DNA of 19,052 bases from an uncultured Collinsella sp. (GTDB taxonomy: Bacteria; Actinomycetota; Coriobacteriia; Coriobacteriales; Coriobacteriaceae): NCBI GenBank assembly GCA_900547835.1, contig URIJ01000016.1, forward strand, positions 1-19,052, read 5' to 3'. Position 1 is the first letter of the stretch. Every line of letters starts with the position of its first letter. Position numbers and translations under genes: made by a program. Of the stretch, positions 13,648-19,052 are shown one piece after another. The notes beneath the pieces were generated by a model. The model worked only from the letters and a program-made list of their open reading frames with translations, had not been told where the DNA came from and did no database searches.

Positions 13648-14523
13648 ATGTTCGATATGGTTTCACGCCGCGGTTTTGTCTCGCTTTCTGCTGCCGCTGC
13701 CGCCGGCTTTGGCCTTGCTGGCTGCTCGGGCAACAAGACGTCCGAGCCCGCTGGTTCCGATGCCGGCTCCGCCAAGTCTTCCTCTAAGAAGAAGGCTGTC
13801 GAGCTGCAGGTCTTTGCCGCCAACTCGCTCGAGAAGGCTCTGCCCGAGGTTCAGGAGCTCTACACCGACCAGACCGGCACCACCTTTGCCGACACGCAGT
13901 TTAAGGCCTCCGGCGACCTCGTTGAGCAGATGCGTGCTGGCGCCACGGTCGACGTGCTCATCACCGCCTCCAAGGGCACCATGGACGACGCCGAGGCCGC
14001 CGAGCTCGTCGACGCCGACACCCGTGAGGATATGTTCGTCAACGATCTCGTGATCATTCGCGCCGAGGGCTCCGACACCAAGGTCGAGGCCATCACCGAC
14101 GTCGCGAACCTGGACGGCAAGATCGCCATCGGCGACGCCAAGACCGTTCCCGCCGGCAAGTACGCCAACCAGGCCCTGGCCTCCGTGGGCCTCTACACCG
14201 GCACCGAGGGTGACGACGGCGAGTATGCTCCCGAGATTGCCGACAAGGTGGCCCTGGCCGACAAAGTTGGTACCGCCGCCGCCTATGTGTCCACAGGCGA
14301 CTGCGTGGCCGGTTTTGTCTACAGCTCCGATATCTTCCGCTACGACGGCATCGAGGAGGCCTTCGTGTGCCCCGAGGATTCGCACAAGCCCATCGTGTAC
14401 CCGGGCGCCGTTGCCGAGAGCTCCGAGCACGCCGACGAGGCCAAGGCGTTTATCGACTTCTGTCTGACCAACAAGAAGGCTCAGAAGATTTGGGCCAAAT
14501 ACGGCTTTGAGCTTTCCGCGTAG
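13648..14523 (+). CDS. modA: Molybdate/tungstate ABC transporter substrate-binding lipoprotein
   Basis: A 291-residue ModA-type binding protein. The N-terminus has a twin-arginine-like SRRGFV at 6-11, a hydrophobic stretch, and the lipobox LAGC with Cys26, so it should be a lipid-anchored protein, possibly exported folded by Tat. A Ser/Lys-rich linker reaches about residue 50. The mature part has ModA features: LQVFAANSLEKALPEV (oxyanion-binding AANSL), FKASGDLVEQMRAGATVDVLITAS, and a late VYPGAVAESSEHADEAKAFIDF. It captures molybdate or tungstate outside the cell for ModBC. ATG 13648 is chosen because GAAAGGG ends 6 bases before it; a TTG at 13642 directly abuts that site. First gene of modABC. 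Confidence 0.92.
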   Translation: MFDMVSRRGFVSLSAAAAAGFGLAGCSGNKTSEPAGSDAGSAKSSSKKKAVELQVFAANSLEKALPEVQELYTDQTGTTFADTQFKASGDLVEQMRAGATVDVLITASKGTMDDAEAAELVDADTREDMFVNDLVIIRAEGSDTKVEAITDVANLDGKIAIGDAKTVPAGKYANQALASVGLYTGTEGDDGEYAPEIADKVALADKVGTAAAYVSTGDCVAGFVYSSDIFRYDGIEEAFVCPEDSHKPIVYPGAVAESSEHADEAKAFIDFCLTNKKAQKIWAKYGFELSA

Positions 14524-14591
14524 TGCGGCTTGGCGCGATAATTCCATCGTTTTGTGTTTCACTCCGTCCTTGTATTCGCTTGGAGCTTTTC

Positions 14592-16034
14592 GTGCTTAAT
14601 AGATTCCGCGTGCTTGTCGCCTGTGCTTTGACCTTCGTGCTTTGCTGGGTGCCGGGATTTGCGTTTGCTGGGGACGCTGAGGACGGGGCCCAGGTTGCTG
14701 CGACCGCTCATGGGCTTTCCTATGGGATCGAGGGTTTTGAGCGGTTGGCCAAGGGGACCGCTCGTGCCATGGAGGGCCAGCCTGAGGGCTACCGGTTTCC
14801 CGTTGACGAGGACGTGGACCTTGTAGTGGTGCCCGCTGCCGATCGCGTTGTGGTGTGGCTATCGCCCAAGGCGGTCGAGAAGTATGGATTGGATCCGCAG
14901 GATAACGAGTGCGTATCGGGTCTCAAGGCCCTCGTCTGCGAGCTCGACAGCGCAAACTGCATGGGAGGTGCGCAGCTAGGGGACGTGGATCTTCCTTGGT
15001 ATGTCACGGCGGAAACAACGTTTGATGCCGGCGGGTATACCTATGGCTTTGACGAGCGCGGTGCGGATGGGGACCGCTATGTGGTGATTGCGTCAGCCTC
15101 GGGTGATGCCAAGGGCGGTGCGCGTTGGCTTGATAGCGCTCAAATGGTGGAGGCATCGTCTGTCGTGTTGCGGGATGAGCAGGGCCCCTTGACCTCTCTG
15201 GCCTCCTTTTTGGGCGACATCGACTATCGCCCGTTTTGGGTGTCCATTAAAACGAGCGGCCTTGCCCTGCTGATCTCCTTTGCGCTGGGCCTGTTTGCCG
15301 CGTGGAAGACTATGGGTACCTCGAGTCGCATCAAGGGCCTGCTCGATTCGGTCTTTACGATTCCTATGGTGCTGCCGCCCACGGTCTGCGGCTTTCTGCT
15401 CCTCATGCTGTTTGGCCGCTCGACCGGGGTGGGCCAGTGGCTCATCGCGCACGGCATCTCGATCGTCTTTACCTGGCCTGCGGCGGTCATTTCGGCCGTC
15501 GTTGTGTCGTTTCCGCTGGTTTACCGCACGGCGCTTGGAGCCTTCGAGAGTCTCGACACGCAGATGCTCGACGCCGCACGAACCCTGGGATGGTCCGAGC
15601 GTCGCATCTTTGCCAAGCTCATGATGCCGCTCGGCTGGCCCTCCATCGCCGCCGGCGCGGTGCTTGCCTTCGCGCGTGCCATGGGCGAGTTTGGCTGCAC
15701 CCTGTTCTTTGCGGGCAACTACGCCGGCATTACCCAGACCATCCCCATCGCCATCTACTTTGAGTGGATGGGCGGCAACACGTCGGTGGCCCTCTTTTGG
15801 GTCGCCATCGTTATCGTGTTCAGTTTCCTGGTCATCCTATTCATCAACATGTACACGGCGCATTCGCAAAAGTATCGCGAGCGCGGCCTGTCCCGCGCGG
15901 AGCGCAAGCAGGCCAAGCAGCTGGGCGGCCAGACCGATTCACTCGACCCAGTCGGCGGCGATGCGCTGCGTATCGATCGCGAGGCGCTGGCCGAGCTCAT
16001 GCGCGATGACGTAGCACCGCAGGGAGGTCGATAA
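14592..16034 (+). CDS. modB: Molybdate ABC transporter permease ModB with a secreted N-terminal domain
   Basis: A 480-residue protein, about twice the length of ordinary ModB (around 225-270). Residues 1-26 look like a signal peptide ending AFA. Residues 27 to about 210 form a hydrophilic, presumably extracellular domain with Cys107, Cys116 and Cys123 that I do not recognise. Residues 214-425 are a normal ModB permease: five hydrophobic helices, the motif LDSVFTIPMVLPPTVCGF (251-268), the ATPase-coupling EAA-like loop DAARTLGWSERRIFAKLMMPL (327-347), then VLAFARAMGEFG (357-368). A charged cytosolic tail of 50 residues follows. GTG 14592 is chosen because GGAG precedes it by 6 bases and the signal peptide then starts cleanly; a GTG at 14523 overlaps the modA stop but has no matching site. 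Confidence 0.88.
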   Translation: MLNRFRVLVACALTFVLCWVPGFAFAGDAEDGAQVAATAHGLSYGIEGFERLAKGTARAMEGQPEGYRFPVDEDVDLVVVPAADRVVVWLSPKAVEKYGLDPQDNECVSGLKALVCELDSANCMGGAQLGDVDLPWYVTAETTFDAGGYTYGFDERGADGDRYVVIASASGDAKGGARWLDSAQMVEASSVVLRDEQGPLTSLASFLGDIDYRPFWVSIKTSGLALLISFALGLFAAWKTMGTSSRIKGLLDSVFTIPMVLPPTVCGFLLLMLFGRSTGVGQWLIAHGISIVFTWPAAVISAVVVSFPLVYRTALGAFESLDTQMLDAARTLGWSERRIFAKLMMPLGWPSIAAGAVLAFARAMGEFGCTLFFAGNYAGITQTIPIAIYFEWMGGNTSVALFWVAIVIVFSFLVILFINMYTAHSQKYRERGLSRAERKQAKQLGGQTDSLDPVGGDALRIDREALAELMRDDVAPQGGR

Positions 16035-16037
16035 ATC

Positions 16038-17108
16038 ATGTCGCTCGTTTTGGATATTAAGAAACGTTATCCCGGGTTTGTGCTCGACATGCAGCTTGAG
16101 GCCGGCGAGGAGCGTGTGGCGCTGCTGGGCGCCTCGGGTTGCGGCAAGAGCTGCACACTGCGCTGCATCGCCGGTGTGGAGACGCCCGACGAGGGCAAGA
16201 TCGTCGTCAACGGCGTGACCTTTTTTGACTCGGCGACGGGCATCAACCTTTCGCCCCAGGAGCGAAAAAGCGCCCTGATGTTTCAAAACTATCAGCTGTT
16301 TCCTAATATGACGGTGGCCGATAACGTGTGTGCCGGCGTTGAGGGTGCAGGCGACGCCGCAGCGCGCAGACAACTTGCCGAGCGCTACCTGGGTATCTTC
16401 GGTCTGGCCGATTTTGCCGACCGCTATCCCGCGCGACTCTCGGGCGGTCAGCAGCAACGTGTGGCGCTTGCACGCATGGTGGCGGCGCATCCGGGCATTT
16501 TTATGTTCGACGAGCCCATGAGCGCACTCGATTCCTATCTTAAGAGCGCCCTCGAACAGAACATGCTCGACCTGTTCGATGTATGCAACCGCACCGTGCT
16601 CTACGTGAGCCACGACATCGACGAAGCTTGCCGCCTATGCCAGCACATCTGCGTGATGCACGACGGGCATGTTGAGGAGATCGGCTCCGTTGAGGACGTG
16701 GTCCGCCGCCCTCAGACGTTGGCGGCGCTGCGCCTAACGGGCTGTAAGAATACGAGCCGCGCGCGCAAGATCGGCGACGAAGAAGTTGAGGCCCTCGACT
16801 GGGGCATGACCTTTAACGTGGGTCGCGAGATTCCCGATAACGTGGCGTACCTGGGTATTCGTGCGAGCTACTTCCATGTGGACAACCGCGCTGAGCGCGG
16901 TCGTAACAGCTACGATCTGCATGTGGCCCGCGTGAGCGATTCGCGTTTTGAGCGCCTGGTTCTGCTGGATGTGCCGCGTGCCGATGCGCCCACGCGTTTG
17001 CAGTGGAAGGTCAACAAGGTGGGCATACCTGTCGACGAGTTGCCGCAAGCAGGCGAGACGCTGCGCATGCATTTTGATGCCAGCAGGATCCATTTGGTTT
17101 GTCGATAG
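16038..17108 (+). CDS. modC: Molybdate ABC transporter ATP-binding protein
   Basis: A 356-residue ABC ATPase that powers ModB. Walker A is GASGCGKS (31-38), the Q-loop glutamine is Gln83 in MFQNYQLFP, the signature LSGGQ is at 134-138, Walker B is IFMFDEP (Asp158, Glu159), and the switch histidine is His192 in VSHD. After about residue 240 comes a C-terminal region of about 115 residues with a MOP/TOBE-like layout, as in ModC proteins that sense internal oxyanion; its sequence is divergent. The ATG at 16038 lies four bases after the modB stop, with AGGGAGG inside the end of modB, so the two are co-translated. Last gene of modABC. Confidence 0.92.
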   Translation: MSLVLDIKKRYPGFVLDMQLEAGEERVALLGASGCGKSCTLRCIAGVETPDEGKIVVNGVTFFDSATGINLSPQERKSALMFQNYQLFPNMTVADNVCAGVEGAGDAAARRQLAERYLGIFGLADFADRYPARLSGGQQQRVALARMVAAHPGIFMFDEPMSALDSYLKSALEQNMLDLFDVCNRTVLYVSHDIDEACRLCQHICVMHDGHVEEIGSVEDVVRRPQTLAALRLTGCKNTSRARKIGDEEVEALDWGMTFNVGREIPDNVAYLGIRASYFHVDNRAERGRNSYDLHVARVSDSRFERLVLLDVPRADAPTRLQWKVNKVGIPVDELPQAGETLRMHFDASRIHLVCR

Positions 17109-17134
17109 CGCCGGGTAATGCCGTCGGGGAATAT

Positions 17135-17156
17135 AAGCCTCCGCGGCTTTGTTTTT
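17135..17156 (+). terminator. Possible modABC terminator
   Basis: A short 5-bp stem, AAGCC (17135-17139) with GGCTT (17145-17149), is followed by TGTTTTT ending at 17156. The stem is weak, but its place 27 bases after modC and the T run support a terminator. Confidence 0.5.
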
Positions 17157-17243
17157 GCCGTTCGCCAAATGAGGGATGACAAACTCTTATCAATCAAGAT
17201 AATTATTTATTAAACGACGGCACACGACGCTGTCGTACGAATG

Positions 17244-17291
17244 TCAACGGTGTTCGCATGGTCGACGACCGTTGATATAGTTGACCTCAAC
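17244..17291 (+). promoter_or_regulatory. Promoter with GTTGA repeats, upstream of the double-cubane gene
   Basis: TTCGCA at 17253-17258 and TATAGT at 17276-17281 are 17 bases apart and form a fair sigma70-type promoter. A perfect 8-bp inverted repeat, TCAACGGT (17244-17251) with ACCGTTGA (17268-17275), brackets the -35 and spacer. GTTGA-CC-TCAAC (17280-17291) follows at the likely start site. In all, four copies of GTTGA lie in both orientations within 48 bases, suggesting a regulator that controls this promoter. A further hairpin, ACGAC-GCT-GTCGT, lies upstream at 17224-17236. Confidence 0.5.
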
Positions 17292-17311
17292 TTGTAGAGG
17301 AGGGTGCGCAC

Positions 17312-17380
17312 ATGCCGCAGACGACATACATTCGCCGCGTTGCCGCGCGCGCCCTGTATACGGCTCGGAGTCGCATATGA
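17312..17380 (+). CDS. Candidate 22-residue leader peptide
   Basis: A small ORF starts with ATG 8 bases after a strong ribosome binding site (AGGAGG at 17298-17303). It encodes a 22-residue Arg-rich peptide beginning MPQTTYIRR and ending SRI. It is not recognised. It lies just after the predicted transcription start in the leader of the double-cubane gene, and its stop overlaps the next small ORF in an ATGA arrangement. The strong site and position suggest a regulatory leader peptide, but no expression can be inferred from sequence. Confidence 0.4.
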   Translation: MPQTTYIRRVAARALYTARSRI

Positions 17381-17502
17381 GCAGGTATGTTCACGGCTCC
17401 GGGAGAGACGACGCGCAACTAAATAATCGACCGCAAGGCAGGTTCCCCAAAATTCCGGGTTTGAGCACGACCGGGCAATCGCCGTCCGTCGTGCATCGAT
17501 AA
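17377..17502 (+). CDS. Candidate 41-residue small ORF overlapping the leader peptide
   Basis: The ATG overlaps the stop of the 22-residue ORF (ATGA), and GGAG lies 6 bases before it. The predicted peptide starts MSRYVHGSGRDD, has no recognisable domain, and its stop falls inside the terminator-like hairpin at 17498-17519. Its ribosome binding site (CGGAG, 17366-17370) can pair with CTCCG at 17397-17401, so translation of the first ORF could expose it. It may be only a by-product of the leader's RNA structure. Confidence 0.3.
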   Translation: MSRYVHGSGRDDAQLNNRPQGRFPKIPGLSTTGQSPSVVHR

Positions 17503-17536
17503 CGCCGTTATCCGTTTTTGGTTCGAGAGGGGAACC
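17441..17536 (+). promoter_or_regulatory. Candidate cis-regulatory RNA: terminator plus sequestered ribosome binding site
   Basis: GGTTCCCC at 17441-17448 is perfectly complementary to GGGGAACC at 17529-17536, which includes the ribosome binding site (AGAGGGG, 17526-17532) of the double-cubane gene. The same GAACC can instead pair locally with GGTTC at 17520-17524, leaving the binding site in the loop, so the two pairings exclude each other. Between them lie a 7-bp hairpin, GCACGAC / GTCGTGC (17465-17471 with 17488-17494), and a terminator-like hairpin, GATAAC-GCC-GTTATC, with TTTTT at 17515-17519. I do not recognise a known riboswitch class. The gene-free part of this gap (17157-17539) is otherwise covered by the promoter and small ORFs listed separately. 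Confidence 0.5.
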
Positions 17537-17539
17537 GTC

Positions 17540-18823
17540 ATGGCTGAAGAATTTGATTTTCATCCGATGTGGGAGAGCCTCGGCATGAATCTTGCCGACC
17601 ACGACATGCTGCTGGGCGCCGTGGGCCAGATGTACGGCGATTTGTTCTTGACGCAGAGCAATCGCCCCAAGTCCACGGCCTACCTGGACTTTGTGGCCAC
17701 CAACATCCACAGCGGCCGTATTAAGGAGATGCTCGACAAGAAGGAGGCCGGCGAGGCCACCAAGATCGTCGGTTCGTTCTGCGTGTACGTGCCCGAGGAG
17801 ATCGTGCTTGCCTGTGACGGCATCCCCGTGGGCCTGTGCTCGGGTGCCGATTGGGCAACCGATAAGGTCGAGGAGCACCTGCCGCGCAACACCTGTCCGC
17901 TTATCAAGAGCTTTGCCGGCTTTAAGCTGGGCGAGGTCTGCCCCTACATTGAGTCGAGTGACTTGGTGGTAGGCGAGAACACCTGCGATGGCAAGAAGAA
18001 GGCCTACGAGTTCTTTGCCACGCAAAAGAACATGTACGTCATGGATATTCCCAACGTGCACGACGAGTCGACGCTCGTGACCTGGAAGGCCGAGGTCAAG
18101 AAGCTCGCCGCCAAGATCGAGGAAGAGTGCGGCGTCAAGATCACGCCCGAGCGTCTGAAGGCCGCCATCCACGCCGTCAATGAGAAGCGTCGCGCCCTGC
18201 AGCGCCTCGCTGCCACGCGCGCTGCCGACCCAGCGCCCATTAGCGGTCTCGACAGCCTGCTGACCGTTCAGGCCGCCTTTATGGACGACACGCCGCGTCT
18301 GACCGGCGCCATTAATGATATGGCGGCTGAGTGCGAGCAGCGTGTCGAGGCCGGCGAGGGCGTGGCACCCAAGGGGACCAAGCGCATCCTGTACACCGGT
18401 ACGCCCATGGCCGTGCCCAACTGGAAGCTGTTCAACCTCATCGAGAAGGCCGGCGGCGTTGTGGTGGGCGAGGAGTCCTGCACGGGTTCGCGCTATTACA
18501 AGGACTTGGTCGATGAGTCTGGTGAGACGGTTGACGAGATGCTCGATGCTATCGCCGAGCGCTACTTTAAGATCAACTGCGCCGTCTTTACGCCCAACGA
18601 CCAGCGTATGAAGGACATTGTCCAGATGGCCAAGGACCTGCATGCCGACGGCATCGTCGACGTGGCCCTGCAGTTCTGCACGCTCTACGAGATGGAGTCG
18701 TTTGCCGTGGAGAAGGCCGCCGAGGAGGCGGGCATTCCGTTTATGCATATCACCACCGACTACGCCGGCGAGGACGCAGGCCAGCTGCAAACCAGGATTG
18801 AGGCTTTCTTGGAAACCATTTAG
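17540..18823 (+). CDS. Double-cubane-cluster / 2-hydroxyacyl-CoA dehydratase family reductase
   Basis: A 427-residue protein of the 2-hydroxyacyl-CoA dehydratase D-component (HgdB/FldBC) superfamily. The pattern fits the single-protein double-cubane-cluster group: GSFCVYVPEEIVLACDGIPVG (Cys81, Cys92) then Cys100, NTCPLIKS (Cys119), GEVCPYIE (Cys134), ENTCDGKKK (Cys149), and in the second half ESCTGSRYY (Cys314) and QFCTLYE (Cys380). These cysteines would bind [4Fe-4S] units, joined in the double-cubane type, for ATP-driven low-potential reductions with a partner ATPase. The substrate is unknown; a dehydratase subunit is less likely because no CoA-transferase or second subunit is nearby. ATG 17540 follows AGAGGGG by 7 bases. 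The partner activase could be the next gene, which is cut off here. Confidence 0.87.
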   Translation: MAEEFDFHPMWESLGMNLADHDMLLGAVGQMYGDLFLTQSNRPKSTAYLDFVATNIHSGRIKEMLDKKEAGEATKIVGSFCVYVPEEIVLACDGIPVGLCSGADWATDKVEEHLPRNTCPLIKSFAGFKLGEVCPYIESSDLVVGENTCDGKKKAYEFFATQKNMYVMDIPNVHDESTLVTWKAEVKKLAAKIEEECGVKITPERLKAAIHAVNEKRRALQRLAATRAADPAPISGLDSLLTVQAAFMDDTPRLTGAINDMAAECEQRVEAGEGVAPKGTKRILYTGTPMAVPNWKLFNLIEKAGGVVVGEESCTGSRYYKDLVDESGETVDEMLDAIAERYFKINCAVFTPNDQRMKDIVQMAKDLHADGIVDVALQFCTLYEMESFAVEKAAEEAGIPFMHITTDYAGEDAGQLQTRIEAFLETI

Positions 18824-18838
18824 GGCTATCCGTCCCGG

Positions 18839-18939
18839 CGGTTTCCCCAGGCACCCGATCTTGCCGTTCAAACCGTCGCTTGCTACCAAAGTATGCGGCG
18901 CTCATCTTTCACGGCAACCTCGGGCACCTGGGAAAGCCG
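18839..18939. repeat. 29-nt imperfect inverted repeat after the double-cubane gene
   Basis: 18839-18867 and 18911-18939 are complementary at 23 of 29 positions with no gaps, separated by 43 bases. The longest matching blocks are the CCCAGG, CCCGA and TTGCCGT segments. It starts 16 bases after the stop codon and ends 38 bases before the next start codon. It could be an attenuator or processing site between two co-transcribed genes, or a decayed mobile repeat. Confidence 0.65.
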
Positions 18940-18976
18940 TTTCCTTGGTTGGTTAAAAGGTTTGTTAAGGAGTTAT

Positions 18977-19000
18977 ATGTCGGAAAATATTGAGCAGCTG
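18977..19000 (+). CDS. First codons of a truncated gene
   Basis: ATG at 18977 follows AAGGAG by 4 bases and opens the frame MSENIEQL before the genomic sequence is replaced by poly-T and adapter. The in-frame stop reached at 19010-19012 lies in artefact sequence and is meaningless. By position it could encode the activator ATPase that often partners the double-cubane protein, but eight residues cannot show that. Confidence 0.5.
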
Positions 19001-19052
19001 TTTTTTTTTTAATGATACGGCGACCACCGAGATCTACACTCTTTCCCTACAC
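19001..19052. other. Illumina flow-cell/adapter sequence (not genomic)
   Basis: Ten T's (19001-19010) are followed by the 29-base Illumina P5 sequence beginning AATGATACGGCGACCACCGA (19011-19039) and TCTTTCCCTACAC, the start of the TruSeq read-1 primer (19040-19052). The T10 spacer before P5 matches the surface-bound flow-cell oligo design. This stretch should be trimmed; it marks an assembly end and not a biological junction. Confidence 0.97.

Noticed and set aside
14523..14591. Earlier GTG start for modB overlapping the modA stop
   Set aside because: No ribosome binding site fits it, and it would put 23 odd residues before an otherwise ideal signal peptide; GTG 14592 has GGAG at the right distance.
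17210..18889. A 559-codon open frame on the minus strand across the double-cubane gene
   Set aside because: It is antisense to a clear 2-hydroxyacyl-CoA dehydratase family gene, has no ribosome binding site, and its low-complexity translation matches nothing I know.
19001..19010. Ten T's read as a terminator or genomic homopolymer
   Set aside because: They directly precede the Illumina P5 sequence and match the T10 spacer of flow-cell oligos; no stem precedes them.
1..19052. CRISPR arrays, tRNA genes, insertion sequences, prophage genes
   Set aside because: I looked on both strands and saw no regularly spaced direct repeats, tRNA cloverleaf sequences, transposase or integrase genes.

Overview
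The window reads as a chromosomal contig end from an anaerobic, high-GC Gram-positive bacterium, most likely a gut Coriobacteriia such as Collinsella. This is inferred from gene content and style and was not tested by database search. The supports are GC-rich codon use, frequent GTG/TTG starts, a four-domain S1 protein, type A RNase P RNA, and an anaerobe's gene set (L-cysteine desulfidase, C-GCAxxG-C-C protein, 2-hydroxyacyl-CoA dehydratase-like double-cubane protein, molybdenum uptake and cofactor genes). The last bases are not biological: from about 19001 the sequence is ten T's followed by Illumina P5/TruSeq adapter, so genomic DNA ends near 19000.

Layout. 1-315 is the 3' end of an L-cysteine desulfidase gene. 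It converges, across a hairpin repeat, on a HAD hydrolase gene on the minus strand. rpsA (TTG start) follows with a strong terminator, then RNase P RNA (2973-3334), a long imperfect hairpin, and a YigZ/IMPACT gene. A C-GCAxxG-C-C redox protein gene (minus) lies divergent from an O-acetylhomoserine sulfhydrylase-type gene. Next come an MFS exporter, xpt, and a small stand-alone GGQ release-factor-like protein. A second copy of the hairpin repeat then separates these from a minus-strand pair: a CLC-type anion transporter followed by a diacylglycerol-kinase-family lipid kinase.

From 11692 to 17108 there is a molybdenum block. moeA and mogA are translationally coupled. Behind a terminator and an operator-like array of inverted repeats comes modA-modB-modC: a Tat-type lipoprotein binding protein, a permease carrying an unusual secreted N-terminal domain, and an ATPase. 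Together they would import molybdate or tungstate and insert it into molybdopterin.

The last gene encodes a double-cubane-cluster / 2-hydroxyacyl-CoA dehydratase family reductase. Its roughly 250-nt leader is the most intriguing part of the window: a promoter wrapped in GTTGA repeats, two tiny overlapping ORFs each with its own ribosome binding site, a terminator-like hairpin, and an upstream element exactly complementary to the ribosome binding site of the main gene. A 29-nt imperfect inverted repeat follows this gene, ahead of the start of another gene that is lost at the adapter junction.
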